From positions 1-27,768 of IMG/VR virus record IMGVR_UViG_3300045146_000277: a stretch of DNA of 27,768 bases; one strand, given 5' to 3'. This DNA is from a virus. Below the pieces are notes generated by a model. That model did not search any database, was not told the DNA's origin, and worked only from the letters and a program-made list of their open reading frames with translations. Of this stretch, positions 15,542-22,338 are shown piece by piece (position 1 is the first letter of the stretch; each line of letters opens with the position of its first letter). Position numbers and translations under genes: made by a program.

Positions 15542-16039
15542 ATGAAATCGTTTACCGACGCACTGGCCCGGAAGTGGGAATTCTCGCTGACCATCGGCGC
15601 GGCCGACCGCATCCGCAAGGCAAAGCAGATCGACTTGTTGGACCCGCTCAAGGGCGACGTGCCGCTACTGACGGCGATACACGCCGATTGCTACTTGCTG
15701 GCCGACGTGTTGTGGCTGCTGGTCGAGCCGGCGGCCGCCAAGCTGGGCGTGGACCAGGAAGGCTTCTTTTCCGCGATCGGCGGCGCTGAGTCGCAAGCCT
15801 CTTATGAGGCGTTCGTGGAAGAGTGGATGGATTTTTTCCGCAGCCGCAACCGCCCGGATGCGGCGGCAGCGATCGCGGCCCACCGCGCGGCCGTAATCCG
15901 GGCGATCGGAACGAAAACCAAGATCGTGGAACTGGCGACGGCCCGGATCGAGGAGACGATGACGGCCGCCGAGCGCCGTGGACTTGGCGCGATGTCTGGG
16001 GCCTTGCCGGATTCGTCGGTTTCGACCCCCGAGAACTGA
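15542..16039 (+). CDS. Tail assembly chaperone, gpG-like
   Basis: 165 residues; AAGGAG at 15524-15529 with a long 12-nt spacer before ATG. The protein is mostly helical: MKSFTDALARKWEFSLTI, then IRKAKQIDLLDPLKG, HADCYLLADVLWLLVEPAAA, YEAFVEEWMDFFRSRNRP and a long Ala/Arg-rich helix. A gene of this size directly before a start-less second frame and the tape measure gene is the tail assembly chaperone slot (lambda G). It should bind the tape measure protein during tail assembly and be absent from the virion. Assignment rests on order and on the overlapping -1 frame. Confidence 0.65.
   Translation: MKSFTDALARKWEFSLTIGAADRIRKAKQIDLLDPLKGDVPLLTAIHADCYLLADVLWLLVEPAAAKLGVDQEGFFSAIGGAESQASYEAFVEEWMDFFRSRNRPDAAAAIAAHRAAVIRAIGTKTKIVELATARIEETMTAAERRGLGAMSGALPDSSVSTPEN
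15832..15838 (+). promoter_or_regulatory. Candidate -1 ribosomal slippage heptamer T TTT TTC
   Basis: In the reading frame of the gpG-like gene the codons run GAT TTT TTC, giving the canonical X XXY YYZ heptamer T TTT TTC. The second frame (-1) is open from before this point to 16305. It is the only textbook heptamer I see in the overlap. The site would leave 66 codons of the gpG-like frame unused, so slippage nearer to 16000 at a non-canonical site remains possible. Confidence 0.5.
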
Positions 16040-16305
16040 CGCTGCGGGAACTGTGCTGGGCGGTGGAGGAAAAGGCCAAGCTGCAATGGAACCAGACCTC
16101 GGCCTTGATCGCCGCAATTTACAACAACGCCACCTACAACACCCGGCTCTGGAAGCCGGACGACTTCAATCCGCTGGCTGAAAGACGACAGCAACGAGCG
16201 CGGCCGAAAACGATGTCTTTGCACTCGTTGGCCAAGATGTTCCATGTGCCGGGCGTGCCGGCGAAAGCTCCAACCAACCCCCAACCCCCAATCCCCAATT
16301 CCTAA
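15838..16305 (+). CDS. -1 frame extension of the tail chaperone, gpT-like
   Basis: The frame ends at TAA 16303-16305 and has no ATG, GTG or TTG between 15826 and its conserved part, so it needs a ribosomal frameshift from the gpG-like gene. The conserved part begins near 15979 with PWTWRDVWGLAGFVGFDPRE and continues LTLRELCWAVEEKAKLQWNQ, TSALIAAIYN and RLWKPDDFNPL; a DP-x-x-LTLREL stretch, then a Trp, then a PDDF tail is typical of T-type chaperone ends. The stretch from 15838 to about 15978 is Pro/Gly/Arg/Asp rich and may be only a shadow of the other frame. With slippage at T TTT TTC the fusion would have about 254 residues. The last residues (PTNPQPPIPNS) are encoded by the telomere-like repeat. 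Confidence 0.6.
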   Translation, partial: PQPQPPGCGGSDRGPPRGRNPGDRNENQDRGTGDGPDRGDDDGRRAPWTWRDVWGLAGFVGFDPRELTLRELCWAVEEKAKLQWNQTSALIAAIYNNATYNTRLWKPDDFNPLAERRQQRARPKTMSLHSLAKMFHVPGVPAKAPTNPQPPIPNS

Positions 16306-16311
16306 TCCCTA
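16270..16311. repeat. Telomere-like CCCCAAT/CCCTAAT repeat before the tape measure gene
   Basis: Degenerate heptamers run CCAACCAACCC, CCAACCCCC, AATCCCCAATTCC, TAATCCCTAG up to 8 nt before the tape measure ATG. The same motif recurs around 20689-20762. It encodes the last residues of the gpT-like frame and leaves the tape measure start without a normal SD. Confidence 0.7.
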
Positions 16312-16318
16312 GCATCCC

Positions 16319-18505
16319 ATGAGCACAGGCGGATCGATTCGCGCCGGCGGGGCCTTTGTGGAAATCTTCGCCAACGATTCCAAGTTGGCGGAGGGACTGC
16401 GAGGGGCCTCCAACAAGCTCAAGGCGTGGTCGGGCCAGTTGGCTTCGATCGGGGCCAGCTTCTCGCTGGTGGGCGGCGGCATGGTGGCCTCGCTGATCGC
16501 CACCGCCAAGCGCGCGGCCGAGTCGGGCGACGAGCTAGTGAAGATGAGCCGTCGCACGGGGGAGTCGGCGTCCGCCTTGTCCGCTCTGGCCTACGCCGCC
16601 TACAAGAGCGACCTGGGGATGGAGACCGTCGAAAAGTCCATCCGCATCATGCAGAAGACGATCGCCGGGGTGGACGACGTGGCGGAGGGGACGGCCAAGG
16701 GACTGGAAACCATCGGCCTCAGCGCCGCCTCGATCATTCATCTGTCGCCCACGCAGCAACTCATGGCCATCCGGGAGAAGCTCCTGGAGATCCAGAATCC
16801 GGCCCAGCGGGCGGCGGCCGCCATGAAGGTGTTCGGTAAGAGTGGCGTGGAAATCATCCCCATGCTGGAGGATTTGCCCGACCTGTTGGAAGAGGCCAAG
16901 AAGCTGGGTTACATCAAGACCGACGCCAGCATTGAAGCCGCGTCGGCCCTGGACGACGCCATGAAGGACGCCGCCAAGGCGACCAGCGCCGCTGCCGGCG
17001 CCTTGGGTGCGGAGATGGTCCCGTTGGTCAAGGAGTACAGCGAGACGGTCACCTACGTTGCCCGCGAGGCGGCGGCCTGGATCAAGGCCCATCGCGACCT
17101 GGTGGAGATCGGCGTCAAGGCGGCGGTGGCGGTGACCGGCATCGGGGCGGCCGCCTTCACCGCCAGTAAGGCATTGTCGATCTTGTCCGGCGCGTTGATG
17201 GTGTTCTCCGGGCATCCCGCGGTCTTGGCGCTGTTCGGGCTCACCGCCGCCGTGGCTATGTTCGGAAACCAATTTACGCACACGGCAAAGATCACCAGCG
17301 ACGCCGTCAACGCGCTGGAGTCGCAGTATAAGCAGAACGCTACCGATCAGGCATTATTCAACCGGCTCGAAAAGCTCTCGCAGCAGACGGCCTTGACCGA
17401 CGCGCAGATGACCGAGGCGGAGGGGATCGTCGCCGCGTTGACCGCACGCTATGGTGACTTGGGAATCACCATCGACCGGACGACGGGATCAATCAATGGC
17501 CTGGACGATGCGCACGACAAAGCGACCGAGGGCATGCGCAAGGCCACCATCGACAAGTTGAAAGATTCAATCCGCGAGCAGCAAGAGAACCTCAACGAAA
17601 TCCAGTGGAATATGAAGACCGCCGCCGCCGGCGACGTACTCTCGGCGCAGGGTCTGTTGAGTGCCATCACCTTCGGATTGGTTGATCGGCCCGATTCGCT
17701 GCCGCGGTTGGATGAGAAGGCGGCCCATATCCAAGCCACGTTGAAGCGGCTTCGGGAAGAGCTGCAAAAGATCAAATCCGGCGACTTGGAGACTCTGACC
17801 GGCGGAAAGGAGCGCCAGCGACAGCCTGACGGTGCGAGTCCCGAGGACGCACGAGAGGCGGAACGGCGGGCCGAACGGAAAGCCGAGTTCGAGCAGAACG
17901 CGGCCGAGAAGCTTCACCACCTGAAATTGCAGCAGATCAAGGATGAGTACCTTCGCGAGATCGCCCTTATCAACGAGAAATACGACGCTGAGCTTGCCAA
18001 GGCCCAGGAACTCGGGGCGAACATGGACTCGATCCAGGAAGCCCGCCGGGTGGAGATCGAGGCCGCGGAGAGGAAGCAAAAACAGAGGGAAGACGAAGAG
18101 CGAAAGAAGAAGGAAGAAGAAGAGCGAAGGGCCGAGGAGGACCGGGCCGACTTCGTGGCCAGCATGGAAGATCAGACGCAGCGCGAGGAGATCAACGCCA
18201 AGATGAAAGGCGTGGAGCGCGAGAAGGCCCTGCTGAAGATGGAAGAGGAGAAGGCGTTGGCCGAGGCCCGGGCCAAGGGCGTGGATGAGGCGTTCGTCAA
18301 GGAGCAGTTCGCCCGCCGGGCGGCGTTGCTGGACATGGCCGCCCCTGAAAAAGACGACTTCCAATCGAAGCTGTCCGCCTCCGGCACTTTCAGCGCCTGG
18401 GCGGCGCCGGGGATGGGCGGCGGCCGACAACTTGACCGGATCGCGCTGGCCACCGAAGAAACGGCCAAGAACACCAAGGACATCAAGGCCGGAGGGCTCG
18501 GCTAA
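16319..18505 (+). CDS. Tail tape measure protein
   Basis: 728 residues, the longest gene here, as expected for the protein that sets tail length and is ejected with DNA. Residues 1-70 contain the usual start (RAGGAFVEIFANDSKLAEGL, a helix, and a hydrophobic SFSLVGGGMVASLIATA). Residues 85-230 resemble the phage minor tail/TMP domain (ESASALSALAYAAYKSDLGM, then GLSAASI). Hydrophobic segments near 265-315 can cross a membrane. From about 500 to 670 there is a long charged coiled coil (ERKKKEEEERRAEEDRADF). The C-terminal end is short and Gly rich. No SD precedes the ATG at 16319; the repeat lies there instead. The stop overlaps the next ATG (TAATG). Confidence 0.9.
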   Translation: MSTGGSIRAGGAFVEIFANDSKLAEGLRGASNKLKAWSGQLASIGASFSLVGGGMVASLIATAKRAAESGDELVKMSRRTGESASALSALAYAAYKSDLGMETVEKSIRIMQKTIAGVDDVAEGTAKGLETIGLSAASIIHLSPTQQLMAIREKLLEIQNPAQRAAAAMKVFGKSGVEIIPMLEDLPDLLEEAKKLGYIKTDASIEAASALDDAMKDAAKATSAAAGALGAEMVPLVKEYSETVTYVAREAAAWIKAHRDLVEIGVKAAVAVTGIGAAAFTASKALSILSGALMVFSGHPAVLALFGLTAAVAMFGNQFTHTAKITSDAVNALESQYKQNATDQALFNRLEKLSQQTALTDAQMTEAEGIVAALTARYGDLGITIDRTTGSINGLDDAHDKATEGMRKATIDKLKDSIREQQENLNEIQWNMKTAAAGDVLSAQGLLSAITFGLVDRPDSLPRLDEKAAHIQATLKRLREELQKIKSGDLETLTGGKERQRQPDGASPEDAREAERRAERKAEFEQNAAEKLHHLKLQQIKDEYLREIALINEKYDAELAKAQELGANMDSIQEARRVEIEAAERKQKQREDEERKKKEEEERRAEEDRADFVASMEDQTQREEINAKMKGVEREKALLKMEEEKALAEARAKGVDEAFVKEQFARRAALLDMAAPEKDDFQSKLSASGTFSAWAAPGMGGGRQLDRIALATEETAKNTKDIKAGGLG

Positions 18506-19323
18506 TGGCATGGGTTGAATCGCTGTACGAAAACGTCGATTGGCGCGGCGGCGAGAGCGAAACAGCCACCATGAAGTTCCTGGTGGGCGACGTGGCCAGC
18601 GAAGCCGAGGCCCGCGCGGCGGTGCTGGAAGTCGCCCCCAAGCAGTACGAGGGCCTGTTCCGCCAGAAGCCTTCGGCCAGCCCGGCCGGCCGCGACTCTT
18701 ACGACGTGGAAGTGACTTACACGGCGAAGAAGCCGGACAGCGAAACGGGCGAAAATCCCGACGACAACGACCAGCCGATCGACGTGGAATTCGACATGTC
18801 GGTCGGCACGCAGCACGTCACTCAGGCCATCGCGCAGTTGGCCAAGTACGCCAAGGGAGGCGAGACCGCCCCGGAGAATTACGGCGCGATCGGCGTCACC
18901 GAGAGCGGCGTGGCCGGCGTCGACGTCCCGTCGCCGCAAATGCGGATTCGGATTCGCAAGGAAGTCTATTTAGCCCAACTGAACTGGAACTACATCGCCC
19001 TGCTATACGCGATGGGCGGTTGCACCAACAGCGCGCCGTGGCACGTCTTCGCCATCGGCGAGGCGCGTTTCCTGGGGGCGCGGATCGCCACCAAGACCTC
19101 CACCAAGGCTACGCTGGAATTCTCGTTCGAGATCTCGCCCAACGCCACAAACCTGGTGGTCGGTGAAATCACCGGCATTGCCAAGCCGGGATGGGCCTAC
19201 ATGGACGTCATGTATCGCGAGAAACTGGTAAGCACCACGCCCATGATGATCGTGCAAGAGCCGGTGGCGGTGTACATCGATCAGGTGAGCCGCGAGGCCA
19301 ACTTCAACGAGCTAGGAGTCTGA
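18505..19323 (+). CDS. Minor tail/distal-tail type protein, unknown family
   Basis: 272 residues, ATG at 18505 overlapping the tape measure stop. It starts MAWVESLYENVDWRGGESET, a beta-rich opening that resembles distal tail proteins, with a middle helix TQAIAQLAKYAKGG and later strands with MRIRIRKEVYLAQLNWNYIA. A GWAYMDVMYREKLVSTTPMM strand lies near the end, followed by QVSREANFNELGV. The gene directly after the tape measure is usually the distal tail protein that links tube to baseplate; this is my inference from order. The family is not recognised. Confidence 0.65.
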   Translation: MAWVESLYENVDWRGGESETATMKFLVGDVASEAEARAAVLEVAPKQYEGLFRQKPSASPAGRDSYDVEVTYTAKKPDSETGENPDDNDQPIDVEFDMSVGTQHVTQAIAQLAKYAKGGETAPENYGAIGVTESGVAGVDVPSPQMRIRIRKEVYLAQLNWNYIALLYAMGGCTNSAPWHVFAIGEARFLGARIATKTSTKATLEFSFEISPNATNLVVGEITGIAKPGWAYMDVMYREKLVSTTPMMIVQEPVAVYIDQVSREANFNELGV

Positions 19324-19326
19324 CCG

Positions 19327-20151
19327 ATGCCCGCCGACTACGGCTATAATCCCAAGGCGGGCGACGGTCTGGAGAAGATCTCGGCGGAGGCCCTGGGCGA
19401 TGCCCTGGACGCCGGCCGCGGGTTGCGCCGCGCCAGCGGAGGGCCAGCGAAGGGGCGCGGCGTCGAGCAGGTCCGTAACGCGGTGGTCGCCTTCTACGCC
19501 AACAATTCCGACGAGGATCTCGACATCGGCCTTGCCGTGCCCGTAAACGCCTCGGCGGTGGCTCTGCCGACCGGCGGCGACGCTAGCCCGGCCTGCTCCA
19601 ATCCCATCCTGCAACTGACGGGAGCATTGAATTTCGATAGTTGGATTCGGCACAACGGGCAAATTGGGATCACGTTGGAGCCAATCGACGCCGGTTCGGT
19701 CGGCCGCGTGGCGGTTGCCGGCCTAGTCTACGCCCGCATAACGGGCGAGAGGACGTTTCCGAATCTGTTCGCGGCGGTGCCGCTGCCCAACGGCAGCGGC
19801 GAATTTGTCGGCGTGTTGGAACTCGAACCGCACGGCTTCTATGTCGTTGAGGCCGAGAGCGGGACCGGCAAGCGTTGGGCGCTGATCAACATGATTACCG
19901 ACGGCCTCCTTGGCTGCCGCGGTGGGACCACCGGGGAACTGTCTCAGGGCGGATCGTGTGAGTGCAGCATCAGGACCCTTGAGCACGGCAGCACCGAGGG
20001 GACCGACTCGCCGCAGGGCTACGTCACCGCCTACGACTGGTTCCTGGACAACGAGCAGACGCTTCCGGCCGGGGCCCGCGTGCGGCTGGAATGGTCGAAG
20101 CAAGATCACCGCTGGTGGATCACCGAGGCGGCCTGCGGTCTGCCGCAATAG
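19327..20151 (+). CDS. Baseplate- or tail-tip-type protein, unknown family
   Basis: 274 residues; ATG at 19327, 3 nt after the previous stop. The first 50 residues are Gly/Arg rich and likely flexible. The rest is beta-type: VRNAVVAFYANNSDEDLDIG resembles a small carbohydrate- or protein-binding sheet, GQIGITLEPIDAGSVGRVAV and VAGLVYARIT look like a barrel. A Cys-containing loop SQGGSCECSIRTLE follows. The C-terminus ends RVRLEWSKQDHRWWITEAAC. No known domain is recognised; position after the distal-tail candidate suggests a tail-tip role. Confidence 0.6.
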   Translation: MPADYGYNPKAGDGLEKISAEALGDALDAGRGLRRASGGPAKGRGVEQVRNAVVAFYANNSDEDLDIGLAVPVNASAVALPTGGDASPACSNPILQLTGALNFDSWIRHNGQIGITLEPIDAGSVGRVAVAGLVYARITGERTFPNLFAAVPLPNGSGEFVGVLELEPHGFYVVEAESGTGKRWALINMITDGLLGCRGGTTGELSQGGSCECSIRTLEHGSTEGTDSPQGYVTAYDWFLDNEQTLPAGARVRLEWSKQDHRWWITEAACGLPQ

Positions 20152-20160
20152 GAGGTCGCC

Positions 20161-20685
20161 GTGGCTTTGTTGTTGGCCTGCCTCCGCTTCGCCCGATTTG
20201 CCGTCGGCTCCTACTGCTGCGGCTGGTGCCCATGCTGCGCCGGCAAGAAAACGCCCAACGAGATCCAGGCGACCATCGCCGGCCTGGCCAACGACAACTG
20301 CACGGACTGCGGCTCGGGCAACGGCACGTTCATCCTCAAGCAGCACACCGTTGCCAACGGCTTTGAGTGGAACGACCATTGCCGCTGGGTGTACGAGCCG
20401 TCGGGCGGCGGATTCTGCGACGGCGTTTATCGCTTGTGGATTGTGGTGAGCTGCTACCCGGGCATCCCGGCCATCACCGTGGGCTGGGACGATCAGAGCG
20501 GAACCCGATGGTGGTGGCGCAAATCGCTGCAGCACACCGAAAACGGCATTCGCGTCGACTGCAACATGTTCTACGACCAGGACAACGCACCTGTCGAGAT
20601 CACCATAGGCGACGCAACGGGAAACAACGACGGCTACTGGTGCGACGACAGCGGCAGCTCCTGCGTGATCGAGGCGGTGAGTTGA
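20161..20685 (+). CDS. Cysteine-rich tail-region protein
   Basis: 174 residues from a GTG at 20161, with GGAGGT at 20151-20156 (4-nt spacer) as a clear SD. It begins hydrophobic (ALLLACLRFARFAVGS) and then shows a dense Cys cluster YCCGWCPCCAGKK; further Cys lie in NDNCTDCGSG, DHCRWVY, GGGFCDG, SCYPG, VDCNMFY, WCDDSGSSC. So many Cys suggest bound metal or, outside the cell, disulfides. Trp and Tyr are frequent, and the body looks beta-rich. The role is unknown; a place in the tail apparatus comes from position only. Confidence 0.65.
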   Translation: MALLLACLRFARFAVGSYCCGWCPCCAGKKTPNEIQATIAGLANDNCTDCGSGNGTFILKQHTVANGFEWNDHCRWVYEPSGGGFCDGVYRLWIVVSCYPGIPAITVGWDDQSGTRWWWRKSLQHTENGIRVDCNMFYDQDNAPVEITIGDATGNNDGYWCDDSGSSCVIEAVS

Positions 20686-20688
20686 GGA

Positions 20689-20762
20689 AGGGATTAGGGA
20701 TTAGGCGCGTTGTCGCTGCGTCCGTTCTTCTTCCAATCCCCAATCCCTAATCCCCAATCCCT
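20689..20762. repeat. Telomere-like repeat pair forming a long hairpin
   Basis: AGGGATTAGGGATTAGG (20689-20705) and CCTAATCCCCAATCCCT (20746-20762) are complementary over 17 nt with one mismatch, around a 40-nt loop. More CCAATCCCC units follow in the loop and right side up to the next start codon. Same motif as 16270-16311. It is intergenic and could act as an RNA hairpin. Confidence 0.75.
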
Positions 20763-20775
20763 ACCATATCCCCCA

Positions 20776-21150
20776 ATGTCCGATTGCTGCTTCCAACAAG
20801 TCGAGCCGGGCCGAATCCGTTGCTCGGTCTGCGGCTACGCGCTGCGAACCGTCCGCCCGTTGCAAGACGTCCGCCGGCGTTGTGGCGTTTCGCCACCGCA
20901 GCCAATGATCCCTTTTGCCGAGCAGTTCCGCCATTTGTTGGACATGGCCATCGCCCACGGCCTGGCCACGCTGTCGGCCGTCGAGATCGAGCGCCGCCTG
21001 GCCGCCTGCCGCGTGTGTCCCAGCTATTCCGACGATCGCTGCACGAAATACTGCGTCGGCTGCTCGGGCGTGCAAAGCTGGCTTCATCGCCTCACGGCCG
21101 GCCAGTGCGACGGGTGGGCCATCACGACCGGCTGCCTATCCGTACACTGA
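20776..21150 (+). CDS. Cysteine-rich zinc-ribbon protein at the end of the late operon
   Basis: 124 residues; ATG at 20776 without an SD, the repeat lies directly before it. Cys pairs: DCC near the start, CSVCGY at about 16-21, then a second cluster CRVCPSYSDDRCTKYCVGCS followed by a helix and QCDGWA. Two independent zinc sites are likely. Residues 45-75 form a helix with QFRHLLDMAIAHGLATLSAV. The family is not recognised. It is the last gene of the late block and its 3' end lies in a sequence that recurs near 23193. Confidence 0.65.
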   Translation: MSDCCFQQVEPGRIRCSVCGYALRTVRPLQDVRRRCGVSPPQPMIPFAEQFRHLLDMAIAHGLATLSAVEIERRLAACRVCPSYSDDRCTKYCVGCSGVQSWLHRLTAGQCDGWAITTGCLSVH

Positions 21151-21297
21151 TTCACGGCCGTACAGTGTACGGGCGTTCGGTCCGGTAAGTGGGCGAATCG
21201 ACCCTCTAGCAGCCCCGCTGGTGCGTTCGGACTGGCCGGGTCGATACGCTAGACCTTGGCCACAACTTAGCATCCTGGGGCACGCTGGGCGTTTTCT
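21130..21297. repeat. Degenerate long repeat, copy A
   Basis: Shares ordered blocks with 23193-23364 at nearly constant offsets: GCCTATC, GTACAGTGT (21160), CGAATCG (21194), then 11 nt, then GCCCCGCTGGTGCG (21212), ACAAC and GCATCCT (21270). Copy A begins in the 3' end of the Cys-rich gene. Beyond GCATCCT the similarity fades to CTGGG..TTCT. Confidence 0.65.
21140..21172 (+). terminator. 10-bp inverted repeat after the late genes
   Basis: CCGTACACTG (21140-21149, spanning the stop codon) pairs with CAGTGTACGG (21163-21172). A nested palindrome CCGTACA-G-TGTACGG (21158-21172) overlaps the right arm. No T-tract follows, so it may be an operator or a processing hairpin rather than an intrinsic terminator. 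The gap 21151-21516 carries no gene; it holds this element, copy A and a possible promoter. Confidence 0.5.
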
Positions 21298-21425
21298 CCC
21301 TCTGGACGGTGGATTAGGACGGCAGACGCACCGCCGACAGCGGTAGGTCTGGCGTTAATCTGCGCGGGCCGACCCCCTAGACCGGATGGATTTTGAGGAA
21401 AATCGACACAATCACGCTAGAGCTA

Positions 21426-21453
21426 TTGCATCGAGCTGCGATATGTCGATAAT
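21426..21453 (+). promoter_or_regulatory. Possible sigma-70 promoter of the regulator genes
   Basis: TTGCAT (21426-21431), 16 nt, GATAAT (21448-21453). The -10 is good, the -35 only fair. It lies 64 nt before the ATG of the Cys-rich gene that is coupled to the repressor-like gene, in a locally AT-richer stretch. Confidence 0.4.
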
Positions 21454-21474
21454 AGAGGCAGTGAGAGCGATTGA

Positions 21475-21492
21475 GCCGGCCGTGTGGCCGGC
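21475..21492 (+). promoter_or_regulatory. Leader hairpin before the regulator genes
   Basis: GCCGGCC (21475-21481) and GGCCGGC (21486-21492) close a GTGT loop; the SD-like AGGGA and the ATG at 21517 follow. It would lie in the 5' leader of the transcript. Confidence 0.5.
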
Positions 21493-21516
21493 AACTCGCC
21501 CGCGGAGGGACTTGGC

Positions 21517-22074
21517 ATGATCGCAAAACAGCCTGACATGTGCGAGTGCTGCGACGAGCATCCCGTGTGGGATGAGTCGCGCAAGCACGGCTACGCCTAC
21601 TGTGAGGAGTGCTCACTTGAGTCGATGTGCCCTGAGTGCCGTAGCGATCACTCAGAGGAGCTAGATCCCGTGTACGTGTGGGATCCGTGCCCCGCCTGCG
21701 CTAGGCGAGATCGCGACGAACGAGATCGCGACGAACACCGGCAGGCAGAGTGGGAGGCGCGTGAGGGTGCGATCGATAGTATCGCGAGCGCATTGCATGC
21801 AGCGCTCGCGCCGACCATTGAGCTACGAGAGCGACACCGATCAGCCTCATCGGCCTCACGATACTATCTCGCAGTCGATGCAGACGACGACGGCGTCTAC
21901 GTTACCGTGCGAATCTCTGATCACGATGCCGGCGAGTTCGGCGGATACGACGAGCGCACAGGATATGCGCACGGCCGCGAGGAGTATGAGCTGCTCCACA
22001 CGGCGACGGCCGAGGACATTTCGGAGGCGGCGAAAAAAATCGATGCTGAAATCTCTGCTATGAGGACCGCATGA
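21517..22074 (+). CDS. Cys-rich protein of unknown function, coupled to the repressor-like gene
   Basis: 185 residues; ATG at 21517 has AGGGA about 6 nt upstream (GTG at 21484 is in frame without SD). The N-terminal 65 residues hold Cys in CECC, YCEECS, CPEC and CPAC, so one or two zinc sites. Then a charged RDRDERDRDEHRQ stretch made by a perfect 15-nt tandem duplication (21706-21735), and a helical/beta C-terminal part with SRYYLAVDADDDGVYVTVRI. Codon use is less GC-biased than in the late genes. The stop overlaps the next ATG (ATGA at 22071), so the two are translated together. A DNA- or protein-binding partner of the repressor is a reasonable guess. Confidence 0.65.
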   Translation: MIAKQPDMCECCDEHPVWDESRKHGYAYCEECSLESMCPECRSDHSEELDPVYVWDPCPACARRDRDERDRDEHRQAEWEAREGAIDSIASALHAALAPTIELRERHRSASSASRYYLAVDADDDGVYVTVRISDHDAGEFGGYDERTGYAHGREEYELLHTATAEDISEAAKKIDAEISAMRTA

Positions 22075-22277
22075 CACACACACAGATTACGCTTGGCGAG
22101 GCGATAAGAGCTGCGCGAGAATCCGCCGGCCTCACCCAACGCCAGTTGGCCGCCCGGCTCGGCTGCGAGTCGATTAAGGTCAGCCGTTGGGAGCGCGGCG
22201 CGAACGAGCCGCGAATCGACACATTACGGGAGATCGCGGCCGCGCTGGGCACCACGGCCGCCGCGCTGGTGGGCTAG
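22071..22277 (+). CDS. Cro/CI-like HTH regulator
   Basis: 68 residues, start overlapping the previous stop (ATGA). Residues 7-65 are a classic HTH_3 domain: LGEAIRAARESAGLTQRQLA, then ARLGCESIKVSRWERG, then EPRIDTLREIAAALGT. It has no C-terminal cleavage or oligomerisation domain, so it resembles Cro or a short XRE regulator rather than a full CI. Target sites are likely the inverted repeats nearby (21140-21172 for example), but this is inference. A strong terminator follows the gene. Confidence 0.85.
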   Translation: MTHTQITLGEAIRAARESAGLTQRQLAARLGCESIKVSRWERGANEPRIDTLREIAAALGTTAAALVG

Positions 22278-22300
22278 CGAGCGAAATCACTGGCAACCCG

Positions 22301-22325
22301 ACCCCGGTTTCGGCCGGGGTTTTTT
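22301..22325 (+). terminator. Intrinsic terminator after the HTH gene
   Basis: ACCCCGG (22301-22307) pairs with CCGGGGT (22314-22320) around TTTCGG, followed by a T-tract to 22325. Textbook rho-independent terminator in + direction, between convergent genes. Confidence 0.9.
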
Positions 22326-22338
22326 GTTGCGCCGCGAC

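Noticed and set aside
15978-16181. GTG-started frame in the chaperone overlap (67 codons)
   Set aside because: It is the +1 frame, with no conserved content; the T-like motif lies in the -1 frame.
5322-21150. Diversity-generating retroelement, as in BPP-1
   Set aside because: The cement and capsid recall BPP-1, but I see no reverse transcriptase, no template repeat and no C-type lectin variable end.
22301-22325. Bidirectional terminator that also serves the SHD1 gene
   Set aside because: On the - strand the hairpin is preceded by the T-tract complement and not followed by T residues, so only the + direction is supported.
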